Shown one piece after another: positions 1-9,889 of a stretch of DNA of 64,000 nucleotides. The position numbers and the translations under genes were made by a program. The stretch is taken from the NCBI RefSeq assembly GCF_030680395.1, contig NZ_JAUXVR010000044.1, positions 1 through 64,000 of the forward strand. Reading direction: 5' to 3'. Origin of the DNA: Methylobacter sp. GTDB taxonomy: Bacteria; Pseudomonadota; Gammaproteobacteria; Methylococcales; Methylomonadaceae. The notes beneath the pieces were generated by a model. The model was not told the DNA's origin. It did not search any database and worked only from the letters and a program-made list of their open reading frames with translations. How positions within the stretch are numbered: position 1 is the first letter of the stretch; each line of letters begins with the position of its first letter.

Positions 1-76
1 GGCGGAGTGGACGGGGCTCGAACCCGCGACCACCGGCGTGACAGGCCGGTATTCTAACCAACTGAACTACCACTCC
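1..76 (-). tRNA. tRNA-Asp (GUC)
   Basis: On the minus strand the sequence folds as a cloverleaf. The acceptor stem GGAGTGG pairs with CCACTCC, the anticodon stem ACCGGC/GCCGGT flanks a loop with anticodon GTC, and the T arm carries GGGTTCGAGCCCC. The discriminator G and the first two bases of an encoded CCA tail lie at 3-1; the last A falls just outside the window, so the gene is cut by one base. It is followed upstream by tRNA-Val with only six bases between them, so the two are probably one transcript. Confidence 0.96.
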
Positions 77-82
77 AAAGTC

Positions 83-158
83 TGGTGGGTGCTGAGGGGT
101 TCGAACCCCCGACCCTCGCCTTGTAAGGGCGATGCTCTCCCGGCTGAGCTAAGCACCC
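83..158 (-). tRNA. tRNA-Val (UAC)
   Basis: The minus strand gives a full cloverleaf. Acceptor stem GGGTGCT pairs with AGCACCC, the anticodon stem CGCCC/GGGCG flanks a loop with anticodon TAC, the T loop is GGTTCGAACCC, and the CCA tail is encoded at 85-83. It forms a tandem pair with tRNA-Asp, just downstream of hupB. Confidence 0.97.
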
Positions 159-171
159 GACTAAAGAAATC

Positions 172-444
172 CTAGTTTACAGCATCTTTTAAAGATTTAC
201 CAGCTTTAAATGAAGGAATTTTTGCAGCCTTAATAGTAATCTCAGCTCCAGTTTGTGGATTACGCCCTTTACGCTCAGCTCTTTCTTTTACGGCATATGT
301 TCCAAATCCAACTAAAGCAACTGAGTCACCACCGCTCAATGCTTTTGTAACTGCGCTAATAAAGCCGTCCAATGCACGACCCGCATCCACTTTAGTTAAT
401 TCAGCAGACTCTGCTATAGCGTCAATAAGTTCCGATTTATTCAT
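172..444 (-). CDS. hupB: DNA-binding protein HU (beta-type)
   Basis: This 90-residue protein has the full length of the HU/IHF family. It begins [12 protein letters not shown] and has the signature [21 protein letters not shown] around residues 46-65, the beta-arm that intercalates DNA at the conserved RNPQTG proline. HU dimers bind and bend DNA without strict sequence preference and help organise the nucleoid. A strong ribosome binding site (AAGGGGG) lies just before the ATG. The gene follows lon in the same direction, the usual clpX-lon-hupB order of gammaproteobacteria. IHF is less likely because of the HU-type N terminus and this context. Confidence 0.96.
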   Translation of the reverse strand: MNKSELIDAIAESAELTKVDAGRALDGFISAVTKALSGGDSVALVGFGTYAVKERAERKGRNPQTGAEITIKAAKIPSFKAGKSLKDAVN

Positions 445-638
445 TATTCCCCCTTAGGAAGTCATTTTTAAAGTTATATTCTAGAAGACCAGCGTGATAA
501 TTCTTACGTCCCATCGTCAACGACACAAGAAACACCTGTATTTATAACAATTGCACTTACGCAGTGTCAAGCACTAACCACCCTGCAAGCCATGATTTTT
601 GTGGTTTTGCCAACTTTCTCGACAAAACCACACATTAA

Positions 639-3071
639 TTAATGCGCAGTTAAACCCTGTTTTATTACTTTAACCGCTTCCGTTTCATTTTTTCCTTGCT
701 CTTCAGCTTCCATTTTTTCAAAAGGAATGGGCATATATTGCAAAGCGACTTCCAACACTTCATCTATCCAATGAACAGGCTTTATCTCCAGATTTTGCTT
801 GATATTTTCCGGTATCTCAGCCAGATCTTTTTCATTCTCGGCAGGAATTAAAACCGTTGTTATGCCACCGCGATGAGCCGCCAGAAGCTTTTCTTTTAAG
901 CCTCCGATAGGCAACACCTCACCTCGCAAAGTAATCTCACCCGTCATGGCGACAGAAGCTCGAACAGGTATTTTGGTCAAGGCCGAGATAATAGCAGTAC
1001 ACATCCCTACGCCAGCACTTGGGCCATCTTTTGGCGTTGCTCCTTCAGGAACATGGATATGGATATCATTCTTCTGGAACAGCTCATTATCAATGCCCAA
1101 GAATTCCGACCGACTTCTGACTACCGTCATCGCAGCTTCAATTGACTCCTTCATAACATCGCCGAGCTTACCTGTTGACGAATGCTTGCCTTTTCCGGGG
1201 ATTACCGCCGTTTCAATAGTTAATAATTCGCCTCCCACTTCGGTCCAAGCCAAACCGGTAACCTGTCCAATCTGATCTTTCTCTTCTGCAAGACCATAAT
1301 GAAAACGTTTAACTCCCAGATACTTATCCAAATTTTCAGGATTAACCACGACTTTGGTTTTCTCCGGTTTCAATAGCAAATCTTTAACCACTTTACGGCA
1401 AATTTTCGAGATTTCCCGCTCAAGACTTCGAACCCCCGCCTCTCGAGAGTAATAACGAATCATATCTCTGACAGCTTCTTCAGTGATCTGAATTTCCCGC
1501 TCTTTAAGACCGTTATTTTTAACCTGTTTTGGAATCAAATACCGGATTGCGATATTGATTTTTTCATCTTCTGTATAGCCGGCGATGCGTATGACTTCCA
1601 TTCTATCCAGCAACGCCGGAGGAATATTCATGGTATTGGCCGTCGCAACAAACATCACATCAGACAAATCAAAATCCACCTCCAAATAATGATCCGAAAA
1701 AGTATGGTTCTGCTCGGGATCCAGCACCTCTAATAAAGCCGACGCAGGATCTCCTCGAAAATCAGCAGCCATCTTATCGATTTCATCAAGCAAAAACATC
1801 GGATTGCGCGTTTTAATTTTGGACAAATTTTGTAAAATCTTACCCGGCATAGAGCCTATATAAGTTCGACGATGTCCGCGAATTTCGGCCTCATCCCGCA
1901 CACCACCCAAGGCCATACGCACATATTTGCGATTGGTTGCCCTGGCAATGGACTCTCCCAGCGAGGTTTTACCTACGCCCGGAGGACCTACCAGGCATAA
2001 AATCGGCCCTTTGAGTTGCTTAACCCGCTGCTGAACAGCAAGATATTCAAGGATACGCTCTTTAACCTTATCCAGACCATAATGCTCAGCCTCCAGAACC
2101 TGTTCAGCAAGCTTTAAATCATGTCGCACTTTGGTTTTTTTCTTCCAAGGCACATTGACCATCCAGTCAATATAATTGCGCACCACCGTCGCCTCTGCTG
2201 ACATAGGCGACATCTGTTTAAGCTTATTAAGCTCTGCATCCGCTTTTGTTCTGGCTTCTTTTGACATTCCGGCGTTTTCAATTTTCTTCGCCAACTCTTC
2301 AATTTCATTGGGTACATCATCCATATCTCCCAGTTCTTTTTGAATCGCCTTCATCTGTTCATTCAGGTAGTATTCCCTTTGATTCTTCTCCATTTGCTGC
2401 TTAACGCGCACACGAATTCTTTTTTCCATTTCCAGAAGGTCAACCTCTCCCTCCATTATCGTCATTAAATTTTCAAGACGCTTTTCAATATCTGCGGTTT
2501 CAAGAATACCCTGTTTTTCATTGACCTTTAAAGTCATATGAGCCGCCATAGTATCGGCAAGTCGGCTTGGGTCATCAATACCTGACAACGAATTCAAGAC
2601 TTCCGGAGGGATCTTGTTATTCAATTTAACATATTGATCGAACGAATTAATTACCGTCCGCTGCAATACATCCTGCTCTTGCTCGGTTAGCTTTGAAATA
2701 TTGTGAACTTCCGTTACCGCAGCAGAAAAATAACCTTCTGTTTCTTTATAATGCAACACTTTGCTACGCTGAATCCCTTCAACCAACACCTTAACTGTTC
2801 CATCAGGCAATTTCAGCAACTGCAGGATATTAGCCAGAGTACCTACCTCATAAAGATCAACAATATCCGGCTCATCAACTTCCGCTTCTTTTTGCGCAAC
2901 CAACAAAATCTGCTTGTTGTCTTTCATCGCTGCATCTAAAGCGTCAATCGACCTTTCCCGACCGACAAACAAGGGAATTACCATGTGCGGATAAACTACT
3001 ACATCTCTGAGCGGCAACACCGGAATCAGTACATTTATTTGTTGTAACTCTGTCATTTTGTGCGTTTCCAT
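639..3071 (-). CDS. lon: ATP-dependent protease Lon
   Basis: At 810 residues this is a standard-length LonA. The order is an N-terminal substrate-binding LON domain ([13 protein letters not shown] near residue 15), a coiled-coil middle part, an AAA+ module with Walker A GPPGVGKT and Walker [10 protein letters not shown], and a C-terminal serine-lysine protease domain. The catalytic serine is in GPSAGVGM and the catalytic lysine in [10 protein letters not shown]. Lon degrades misfolded and regulatory proteins in the cytosol. The first ATG is preceded by GAAGG at good spacing. An alternative start five codons later (MTELQQ) is also possible. The gene lies between clpX and hupB, as is usual. Confidence 0.97.
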   Translation of the reverse strand: METHKMTELQQINVLIPVLPLRDVVVYPHMVIPLFVGRERSIDALDAAMKDNKQILLVAQKEAEVDEPDIVDLYEVGTLANILQLLKLPDGTVKVLVEGIQRSKVLHYKETEGYFSAAVTEVHNISKLTEQEQDVLQRTVINSFDQYVKLNNKIPPEVLNSLSGIDDPSRLADTMAAHMTLKVNEKQGILETADIEKRLENLMTIMEGEVDLLEMEKRIRVRVKQQMEKNQREYYLNEQMKAIQKELGDMDDVPNEIEELAKKIENAGMSKEARTKADAELNKLKQMSPMSAEATVVRNYIDWMVNVPWKKKTKVRHDLKLAEQVLEAEHYGLDKVKERILEYLAVQQRVKQLKGPILCLVGPPGVGKTSLGESIARATNRKYVRMALGGVRDEAEIRGHRRTYIGSMPGKILQNLSKIKTRNPMFLLDEIDKMAADFRGDPASALLEVLDPEQNHTFSDHYLEVDFDLSDVMFVATANTMNIPPALLDRMEVIRIAGYTEDEKINIAIRYLIPKQVKNNGLKEREIQITEEAVRDMIRYYSREAGVRSLEREISKICRKVVKDLLLKPEKTKVVVNPENLDKYLGVKRFHYGLAEEKDQIGQVTGLAWTEVGGELLTIETAVIPGKGKHSSTGKLGDVMKESIEAAMTVVRSRSEFLGIDNELFQKNDIHIHVPEGATPKDGPSAGVGMCTAIISALTKIPVRASVAMTGEITLRGEVLPIGGLKEKLLAAHRGGITTVLIPAENEKDLAEIPENIKQNLEIKPVHWIDEVLEVALQYMPIPFEKMEAEEQGKNETEAVKVIKQGLTAH

Positions 3072-3171
3072 AAATGGAACCTTCTAACTATTTCTTGTAA
3101 AAGAAGATTATTGGGACGTTAATTAAAATAGCAAGGATGACGACTCAAAATAGTATCCCCAACACAAAAAA

Positions 3172-3206
3172 AAGGGAGCTTTAAAAAATAAAAGCTCCCT
3201 TTTTTA
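3172..3206 (-). terminator. Rho-independent terminator after clpX
   Basis: The hairpin GGGAGCTTT / AAAGCTCCC with an AT-rich loop has A runs on one side and T runs on the other, so it could act in both directions. It sits directly after the clpX stop codon and before the lon promoter region, which suggests that lon also has its own promoter. Confidence 0.8.
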
Positions 3207-3230
3207 TCATCCAGCAATAGGTTTTAAAAC

Positions 3231-4505
3231 TTAAGATTCAGCAGAAGCCTTTTTCTTTTCGGTTTCATAAACCAAAATAGGCTCTGACTCACCTAAAATA
3301 ACACCACCATCAATAACAACTTTGCAAATATTATCCGCAGACGGCAATTCATACATCGTATTCAGCAGGACATTTTCAACAATTGTTCTTAGCCCTCTCG
3401 CACCTGTTTTTCTTTCCATCGCTTTACGGGCAATTGCAGTTAATGAATCATCCCTAAATTCCAGCTCAGCACCCTCCATCTCGAACAAATGCTTATATTG
3501 TTTAATCAACGCATTTTTAGGTTCGGTCAATATCTGCACCAATGCTTTCTCATCCAGCTCTTCCAATGTGGCAATAACCGGAAGACGACCAACAAACTCA
3601 GGAATCAATCCGTATTTAATCAGGTCTTCAGCCTCTACTTCGGCAAAGAGTTGCCCAATATTTTTGGATTCGTCTTTGGTTTTTATTTCGGCAGAGAAAC
3701 CGATCCCGCCTTTCTCCGAACGATCCTTAATAACCCGATCCAAACCGGCAAAAGCACCTCCGACTATGAACAAGATATTAGCCGTATTAACTTGCAAAAA
3801 CTCCTGCTGAGGATGTTTGCGTCCACCTTGAGGAGGAACTGACGCAATAGTCCCTTCAATCAGCTTCAATAAAGCCTGCTGAACACCTTCACCCGAAACA
3901 TCACGGGTAATTGACGGGTTATCGGATTTTCTGGAGATCTTGTCAATTTCGTCGATATAAACGATACCGGTTTCAGCCTTCTCTACATCATAATCACATT
4001 TTTGTAGAATTTTCTGAATGATATTTTCTACATCCTCCCCCACATAACCAGCTTCTGTCAGCGTAGTTGCATCAGCGATGGTAAAAGGCACATCCAGCAA
4101 GCGAGCCAAGGTCTCAGCCAGCAAGGTTTTCCCTGATCCGGTAGGTCCGATCAACAAAATATTACTTTTGGCTAATTCAACCGTATCTTTTTTAGATTTA
4201 CTTCGCAGGCGTTTATAGTGATTATAAACAGCCACCGCCAAAATCTTTTTTGCATTTTCCTGCCCGATAACATAGCTATCAAGTTCCTCTTTTATCTCTT
4301 TCGGCTTGGGCAACTCACCGCCACCAAAAGAAGAAGAATCATCCTGTAATTCGTCTTTTATAATATCATTACAAAGATCTACGCATTCATCACAGACATA
4401 AACTGACGGCCCTGCAATAAGCTTTCTGACCTCATGCTGACTTTTACCGCAAAAAGAACAATAAAGCAGTTTATCGTCATCTTTGCTGTTTTTGTCATTA
4501 CTCAT
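3231..4505 (-). CDS. clpX: ATP-dependent Clp protease ATP-binding subunit ClpX
   Basis: This AAA+ unfoldase feeds tagged substrates into ClpP. The N-terminal zinc-binding domain has the four cysteines of CSFCGKS and CDEC, followed by Walker A GPTGSGKT, the pore-loop sequence GYVGEDV and Walker [10 protein letters not shown] chose the start at 4505 (MSNDKNSK) rather than the upstream ATG at 4526. A GGGAG ribosome binding site sits eight bases before it, and the 424-residue product matches the usual ClpX length and N terminus. The gene lies 87 bp downstream of clpP in the same direction, the standard tig-clpP-clpX-lon arrangement. Confidence 0.96.
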   Translation of the reverse strand: MSNDKNSKDDDKLLYCSFCGKSQHEVRKLIAGPSVYVCDECVDLCNDIIKDELQDDSSSFGGGELPKPKEIKEELDSYVIGQENAKKILAVAVYNHYKRLRSKSKKDTVELAKSNILLIGPTGSGKTLLAETLARLLDVPFTIADATTLTEAGYVGEDVENIIQKILQKCDYDVEKAETGIVYIDEIDKISRKSDNPSITRDVSGEGVQQALLKLIEGTIASVPPQGGRKHPQQEFLQVNTANILFIVGGAFAGLDRVIKDRSEKGGIGFSAEIKTKDESKNIGQLFAEVEAEDLIKYGLIPEFVGRLPVIATLEELDEKALVQILTEPKNALIKQYKHLFEMEGAELEFRDDSLTAIARKAMERKTGARGLRTIVENVLLNTMYELPSADNICKVVIDGGVILGESEPILVYETEKKKASAES

Positions 4506-4592
4506 AAATTGGACTCCCGCAAACATCCAGAGATGATGTTTTCACTTTCGATTGAGCAAAGAATATATCGAAATACAAAAAAATACCAACCG

Positions 4593-5240
4593 TTATTTAT
4601 CAGCAACAGTTGTTCGACTCAACAGCACCTGATCAATAAGACCATAGCTAACAGCATCATTTGCACTTAAGAAGTTATCTCTGTCAGTGTCTTGCTGAAC
4701 CTTTTCTATCGGCTGACCTGTATGATCGGAAAGAATTTTATTCAGTTTTTCTCTGATTAACAGAATTTCTCTGGCATGAATATCAATATCAGAAGCCTGC
4801 CCCTGATAACCGCCCAATGGCTGATGAATCATCATTCTTGAGTGAGGCAAACAATAGCGCTTACCTTTTGCTCCGCCAGTCAGCAGCAATGCCCCCATAC
4901 TGGCAGCCTGGCCAATACACATGGTACTGACATCAGGCTTAATAAACTGCATGGTGTCATAAATTGACATACCTGCCGTTACTGAACCGCCGGGCGAATT
5001 GATATACAAATGAATATCTTTATCAGGATTTTCCGACTCCAGAAAAAGCAACTGGGCAACAATCAAATTAGCCGAGTAATCTTCGACCTGCCCTACCAGA
5101 AAAATCACCCGTTCCTTTAATAATCTTGAATAAATATCGAAAGAGCGCTCACCCCGAGCAGTTTGCTCAATCACGATAGGGACCAAACCACCTGCCGCTT
5201 CCGGCGCCATCATTTGATTTCTTGCGTACTGGTTATACAT
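4593..5240 (-). CDS. clpP: ATP-dependent Clp protease proteolytic subunit ClpP
   Basis: This serine peptidase of 215 residues forms the tetradecameric barrel of ClpXP/ClpAP. The catalytic triad is visible as Ser in GQAASMGA, His in MMIHQPLGG and Asp in DTDRDNF. The extra N-terminal residues before VPIVIEQT are consistent with the short propeptide usual in this family. AAGGAG lies seven bases before the ATG, and the gene starts only nine bases after tig, so the two are co-transcribed. Confidence 0.97.
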   Translation of the reverse strand: MYNQYARNQMMAPEAAGGLVPIVIEQTARGERSFDIYSRLLKERVIFLVGQVEDYSANLIVAQLLFLESENPDKDIHLYINSPGGSVTAGMSIYDTMQFIKPDVSTMCIGQAASMGALLLTGGAKGKRYCLPHSRMMIHQPLGGYQGQASDIDIHAREILLIREKLNKILSDHTGQPIEKVQQDTDRDNFLSANDAVSYGLIDQVLLSRTTVADK

Positions 5241-5249
5241 CTAAACTCC

Positions 5250-6545
5250 TTACCCTTGTTTGCTCATCGCATCAGTAAAATTTATAGCTTCATCAGACAC
5301 TTTTGCTCGCGTAACCAGCCAGTCGATAGTTTGGTTTTCCAGAACCATCTGCCGAACATCGTTCAATCGGCTATCGTCGGAATAATACCACTCAACAACG
5401 TCTCCAGGGCGTTCGTAGCTTTTCGCCATGTCTTCAATAGTAGAGCGTACTTTATTATCATCCACTTTAATATCGTTTTTATGAATAATTTCACTTAAGA
5501 TCAAGCCCAACGCCACACGACGCTTTGCCTGCTCTTCAAATGCATCTCTGGGCAGCTTCAAATCTTCCAGCTTCATTTTCTGTCTTTTGGCAGTTTCGAT
5601 GTACGGTTTCATCATACTTTCGACTTCCTGATCGACCAATGTATTTGGAACGGCAATCTGAACTTTTTCATATAAAGCATTCATCACTGCGTTTTTCAGC
5701 TTGCCACGCAATGCCTGTTCAAGCTCGCTTTCCAGATTACTTTTGATATCATCACGGAACGCATCCACCGAACCGTCAATACCGTACGCCTTGATAAAAG
5801 CATCATCGATTTCCGGCAGCACAGGTTCTTCAACACTGACGACGTCAACCTCAAACTCAGCCATTTTACCCGCTAGCTTTTCATTGCCATATTCATCTGG
5901 AAAAGGCACTTCAAAGGTTTTACTAGCACCCGCATTGAGACCAATCAGGTTTTCTTCAAAGCCCGGAATCATTTGTTTCGCGCCAATTTCAACCTGATAG
6001 CTTTCTACTTTTCCGTCCGTAAAGTTTTCGCCTTCGGAAACGCCTGAAAAACTAATCGTCACCCGATCATGTTCCTGAGATGCGCGCTCAACAATAGTCC
6101 AACTTTTCTTTTGCGCCCTTAGCTTTTCAATCATGCCGTCAACATCAACATCCTGAACGGTAGCAACGGGACGCGACACTTCAATTTGCTCAACGCCTTC
6201 CAGTGATATTTCAGGATAGACCTCAAACTCAGCGGTATATTTGAAACCTTCGGCTTCATCTGATGAATGAATATGCGGATAGCCGGCGGGTCTTAAATCC
6301 TGTTCCTTCAATGCTTCAAAATAAGTAGTTTCAACCAAATCCCCCGCGATTTCACCGCGAACCCGATCTCCATACATTTTCTTAATGACATGCTGGGGTA
6401 CTTTACCCGGACGAAAGCCATCAACTTTAACTTCGCGCGCTAACGACTTTAAACGTGCCGCCATTTTTTCCTGAACAACCTCTTCAGGCACGCAAACAGT
6501 CATTTTTCTGCTTAATTCTGATGTCTTTTCGACAGAAACTTGCAT
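5250..6545 (-). CDS. tig: Trigger factor (ribosome-associated chaperone and prolyl isomerase)
   Basis: At 431 residues this has the normal trigger factor length. The N-terminal ribosome-binding domain carries the signature GFRPGKVPQHVIKKMYG near residue 44. The central FKBP-type prolyl isomerase domain (DRVTISFSG ... FPDEYGNEKLAGK) and the helical C-terminal chaperone domain follow. Trigger factor meets nascent chains at the exit tunnel. A GAGGT ribosome binding site precedes the ATG. It is the first gene of the tig-clpP-clpX block, downstream of tRNA-Leu. Confidence 0.96.
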   Translation of the reverse strand: MQVSVEKTSELSRKMTVCVPEEVVQEKMAARLKSLAREVKVDGFRPGKVPQHVIKKMYGDRVRGEIAGDLVETTYFEALKEQDLRPAGYPHIHSSDEAEGFKYTAEFEVYPEISLEGVEQIEVSRPVATVQDVDVDGMIEKLRAQKKSWTIVERASQEHDRVTISFSGVSEGENFTDGKVESYQVEIGAKQMIPGFEENLIGLNAGASKTFEVPFPDEYGNEKLAGKMAEFEVDVVSVEEPVLPEIDDAFIKAYGIDGSVDAFRDDIKSNLESELEQALRGKLKNAVMNALYEKVQIAVPNTLVDQEVESMMKPYIETAKRQKMKLEDLKLPRDAFEEQAKRRVALGLILSEIIHKNDIKVDDNKVRSTIEDMAKSYERPGDVVEWYYSDDSRLNDVRQMVLENQTIDWLVTRAKVSDEAINFTDAMSKQG

Positions 6546-6612
6546 TTCTTTACCTCAAATAAATTTAAATAAGAATTTTTATAGAATACCGGTAAACGGC
6601 TCAAAAGAACTG

Positions 6613-6640
6613 AAGAGTTAACGATGAATCGCTAACTCTT
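6613..6640 (-). terminator. Long hairpin between tRNA-Leu and tig
   Basis: AAGAGTTAGCGAT pairs with ATCGTTAACTCTT, with one mismatch. The hairpin lies directly after the tRNA-Leu 3' end. The following bases are only moderately T-rich, so it may end the tRNA transcript or be a processing structure. Confidence 0.45.
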
Positions 6641-6654
6641 AATTATGAATTGGG

Positions 6655-6739
<85 letters not shown>

Positions 6740-6947
6740 ACTTTAAATGAACTTGTAATTATATCCATAATTATACAAGCATAACAAGTTATAAATTCAA
6801 AAAGACCACTTGCATATAATCGTTCATCGTTTAAAAAAATGCTTTGTTATTCGCACTTCTGTTTTAAAATCACAATCCAATCTTTGCATATTCCCCATAT
6901 CGATGTAGTATTAGCTTGACGCCAATTCAATGAATAAGGGGTACTAA

Positions 6948-7199
6948 ATGAATATCACACCAGCTAGCAGCGCAGTCAATCTAATCAATACTGCTCAACA
7001 TAAATCAGCGGATGCAGCTCAAGTGATAGCTAGGCTGCCCGTACAAAATGATGAAGTCGGCAGCTTAGAGTTCAGATCCAGTGACATCATCAAACCGGTG
7101 CTCAGCCTAAAAGAAGCTGAACTTGAAACTTCTGCCGCTGTTAAATTACTTGAAGCCGACAAAGAAACCATTGGATCGCTATTGGATATAAAAGGCTAA
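6948..7199 (+). CDS. Small FlgG-like hypothetical protein
   Basis: This 83-residue protein has no named function. Its C-terminal third (LSLKEAELETSAAVKLLEADKETIGSLLDIKG, cited by position 52-83) and its N-terminal SSAVNLINTAQ resemble the ends of flagellar rod and hook proteins, which form a coiled coil from both termini. Small proteins of this kind are common orphans in gammaproteobacteria; this resemblance is from memory of the pattern. The ribosome binding site AAGGGG lies seven bases before the ATG. It stands alone on the plus strand and converges on the radical SAM gene with an eight-base gap. Confidence 0.6.
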   Translation: MNITPASSAVNLINTAQHKSADAAQVIARLPVQNDEVGSLEFRSSDIIKPVLSLKEAELETSAAVKLLEADKETIGSLLDIKG

Positions 7200-7207
7200 C
7201 ACATCGC

Positions 7208-8062
7208 TCACCAACACACCAAAACCTCAAAGCCCAAAAGCCTGATTTCATCAGCAAATACATTCAGTGTCTCTAACGGTAATCTCTCCAGTCGACCCGA
7301 CTCCGGCTGAAGAGACGGCCTCGCAATCGTGTACAACATCACCCCTCTCAACATACAACCCTTTGCTTTAATACTCCTCAGTAAATCAAGAAATGCGTCT
7401 TTTTCTTTCAGGGACAAGCCTTGTTTATCGTAATCCAATAAACATGTTTGTAGTTTTGTCGGACACAGCTTTGCACAAAATAGCAGATTGTTCACGCTCG
7501 CCTGGCAACTTTGCCCTGCATTATTCATTAAAGCCCTACCCTCTTCCGTAGCGCTATCCAACTTAAACCATACTTCTCCGCCATATTCCTTTAATTTTTT
7601 CAGGCCATCCTGGACGCTAGGTCGATGCACCAAACTACCGTTGGTGATTAACACAAAATTACTCTGAGGCAAAACCCCTGCTTCCGTCGCTACCTGACCA
7701 ATCAAGGCCACAGCCCTATCAAAGTCTTTTAAGCTGGTCGGCTCGCCATTGCCTGAAATAGCAATATCCTTAATGATCCGTTTGTCGTCATCAACCTGAA
7801 AACGTTCATAGAAATCTCCATTCAACACGTCATCAAGAAAAAGCCTCAACTCATCTTCCAATAACTGAAAATCCAAGTCAGGCGCCGCACCGATTTTTAA
7901 ATCAGGCACCTGACAATAAATGCAACGCCAGTTACAGGCATTATTAGTATTAAAATTAATACCGATAGACAAGCCGCCCGCTCGCCTGGAAAGCACCGGG
8001 TATACGTACTTTAACCCGGCAACATCCCGACTATGATTAGTTGTTGTTAATCTTGTTACCAT
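7208..8062 (-). CDS. Radical SAM protein of unknown substrate
   Basis: The protein has 284 residues. Near residue 43 the motif CNWRCIYC (CX3CX2C) binds the [4Fe-4S] cluster that cleaves S-adenosylmethionine. SGNGEPTSL near residue 104 matches the GGE-type motif of the radical SAM core. No obvious auxiliary cluster or known subfamily signature is visible, though the tail has scattered cysteines. It lies downstream of the fhc operon in the same direction but beyond a terminator, so it is probably transcribed separately. A role in methanopterin or methanofuran cofactor maturation is possible from position alone and is not shown by the sequence. The ribosome binding site is weak. Confidence 0.8.
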   Translation of the reverse strand: MVTRLTTTNHSRDVAGLKYVYPVLSRRAGGLSIGINFNTNNACNWRCIYCQVPDLKIGAAPDLDFQLLEDELRLFLDDVLNGDFYERFQVDDDKRIIKDIAISGNGEPTSLKDFDRAVALIGQVATEAGVLPQSNFVLITNGSLVHRPSVQDGLKKLKEYGGEVWFKLDSATEEGRALMNNAGQSCQASVNNLLFCAKLCPTKLQTCLLDYDKQGLSLKEKDAFLDLLRSIKAKGCMLRGVMLYTIARPSLQPESGRLERLPLETLNVFADEIRLLGFEVLVCW

Positions 8063-8118
8063 GACTCTATTTGAATGCTACCTTGAATAAACAGATTGAT
8101 AGATGCATTAACGAACCC

Positions 8119-8152
8119 ATAAAAAAGCCCCAGCTTTTATACTGAGGCTTTC
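8119..8152 (-). terminator. Rho-independent terminator of the fhc operon
   Basis: On the minus strand AAAGCCTCAG pairs with CTGGGGCTTT (one G-U pair), and the hairpin is followed by TTTTTT. It lies 30 bases after the fhcC stop codon. Confidence 0.85.
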
Positions 8153-8180
8153 GTTTATCCCTAACCTAAATACTATGTGA

Positions 8181-8996
8181 TCAACCTACTTTAACCAAAA
8201 CCTCGCCACGGCCCATTTCCGACATATCACCGGCATAACGCTGCACCCGGTTAAACGCCGCAGAACCGTCTGCAAATTTGGAATCAAGTTTTTTAAATGA
8301 TGCGAACAATATTGGCAAAAACGCCAAAGTATGCGCACCGCAATCATTAAATCTTGCCGATGCCTGCGGTTGATTCCATAACAATAACGTACCTCGACGC
8401 ATAGCAAACCCTAAATACCTGCCGGTCTGCCCCATGACCGCAATGGTACCCGCCGTCATTCTGGAGCCGCAATAATCACCGGCATTACCCTCGATCAGGA
8501 TATTGCCGCGACGCATGTGATCACCGGCGCGCTCACCCACATTACCTTTAACCAGAATGGTTCCGCCTTTCATACCCATTTTGTTGCCGGGTAAGGCCGC
8601 ACCCAGAAAATCTCCGGCATTACCGTTAATGATCAGCTTACCTTTCTTCATTTCGCAGGCCGCATACAGACCGACATCACCCGACACTTCAATCTCTCCT
8701 GATTGCATGCCCAAACCAAGATAAGCCCCCGCATCGCCTTCGACTGTTATGCGCCCGCCATCCAGTTCCTTACCGATAAAATCGAGCTTGCCAAAGCTGT
8801 TTTTTATCACGATATTTTGCGCATCAGCACCTGTAATACCGAATAATTCATCTACCCTGACTTTACGCTTGCCATTTTGCAAGGTAATCGCGCCAATTTC
8901 AGTGAGCTCCAAATCAGCCAGCTTCTGACAAACCAACGGCGACATATCCACGCGTTGATCAGGTCTTTGTTTCAACGTAAAGGTTAAAGCGCTCAT
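8181..8996 (-). CDS. fhcC: Formyltransferase/hydrolase complex subunit C (FhcC)
   Basis: This 271-residue protein belongs to the formylmethanofuran dehydrogenase subunit C family. It contains tandem repeats of the form G-x-x-G-x-x-x-G-x-x-M-x-x-G (for example GNAGDFLGAALPG, GNAGDYCGSRMTAG), which build a right-handed beta-helix like the C-terminal domain of glutamate synthase. In methylotrophs FhcC is a structural part of the FhcABCD complex, which takes the formyl group from formyl-tetrahydromethanopterin to formate. Its start overlaps the fhcD stop by four bases (ATGA), which implies translational coupling. It is the last gene of the operon. Confidence 0.94.
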   Translation of the reverse strand: MSALTFTLKQRPDQRVDMSPLVCQKLADLELTEIGAITLQNGKRKVRVDELFGITGADAQNIVIKNSFGKLDFIGKELDGGRITVEGDAGAYLGLGMQSGEIEVSGDVGLYAACEMKKGKLIINGNAGDFLGAALPGNKMGMKGGTILVKGNVGERAGDHMRRGNILIEGNAGDYCGSRMTAGTIAVMGQTGRYLGFAMRRGTLLLWNQPQASARFNDCGAHTLAFLPILFASFKKLDSKFADGSAAFNRVQRYAGDMSEMGRGEVLVKVG

Positions 8997-9889
8997 GCCA
9001 TAATCTCCTGTAAGTGAAAGTGGAACGGCCCCAGCTTACCACCGTAATTACCCGCACTAATACGTTTGATGCCATTCGCAGCGCCTAAATCACAGACCGC
9101 CTGAATACCAACACGCATGGCTTTATCAATGTCTTCTTTGGTTAAACCGTCGATTACGATTTCCATGACCGATTCAATCTCCAGCGAAAGATCGGTTTTG
9201 GTCATGCCTTTTAACGTCGGGCAGAAAGCGTCATTGGTTGATGCGCCCAAAGCCGCATATTTTGAACCCACCTTGGAACCGGAACGCACCACACCGCCGG
9301 GAAAAGGCATGATCACATTGGGAATTTTACGCATTTCTTCAATCGCCGCTTCACAGGCCGCTAACGCTTGCGGTTGGGATTCGGCCAACACTAAAAAGTT
9401 GCCGCCACCGACTGCATCGACTTGCCCGGTAGTCGCTTCTGTTAAAAACTCGCCATCCATCACTGGAATGCGCCAATAACGCTTGCCGTCGATAAGCTTG
9501 GACACCTGAAAACCGTCGCCGAAATAACGCAGGTTTTTACCCAAGGCTATGCGTGTACCGCCATCAATTCCTGCAAACAAGGCAGAAGTCGGCGATGTTA
9601 ATACGCACTGCCCTGCCCTGGTTTCCAGCTGCTTGGCCAAACTTTTGCCGCCCATCGCAAAAATCATGATAGACACGCCGGGGCGACCGTCCGGGGTTTC
9701 GGAAGGATCAAGAACCCGCTCAATCCCAGCCTCACAACCACAGGCAATCACCGACGTGGCAAAGCCGGTCATGGCTTGGGCTGAAATCATCGCCCATTTT
9801 TCATTTTGTGCGGTGATGATGGCGCGAGTAGCTTTCATCGGGAAAGCTTCGGCAAAGGTTGCGTCTATTGCTACACCGTTAATAATCAT
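8993..9889 (-). CDS. fhcD: Formylmethanofuran-tetrahydromethanopterin N-formyltransferase (FhcD/Ftr)
   Basis: The 298-residue product matches the length of archaeal Ftr and methylotroph FhcD. Recognisable features are the N-terminal FAEAFPMKATRAIITA and the glycine-rich stretches GIDGGTRIALGKNLRYFGDGF and PFPGGVVRSGSKVGSKY, each quoted only in part by these words. FhcD transfers the formyl group from formyl-H4MPT to methanofuran or methylofuran bound on the complex. It sits third among the four fhc genes and overlaps both neighbours by ATGA, so the complex genes are tightly coupled, with the small gene at 9886-10182 included in that coupling. Confidence 0.95.
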   Translation of the reverse strand: MIINGVAIDATFAEAFPMKATRAIITAQNEKWAMISAQAMTGFATSVIACGCEAGIERVLDPSETPDGRPGVSIMIFAMGGKSLAKQLETRAGQCVLTSPTSALFAGIDGGTRIALGKNLRYFGDGFQVSKLIDGKRYWRIPVMDGEFLTEATTGQVDAVGGGNFLVLAESQPQALAACEAAIEEMRKIPNVIMPFPGGVVRSGSKVGSKYAALGASTNDAFCPTLKGMTKTDLSLEIESVMEIVIDGLTKEDIDKAMRVGIQAVCDLGAANGIKRISAGNYGGKLGPFHFHLQEIMA

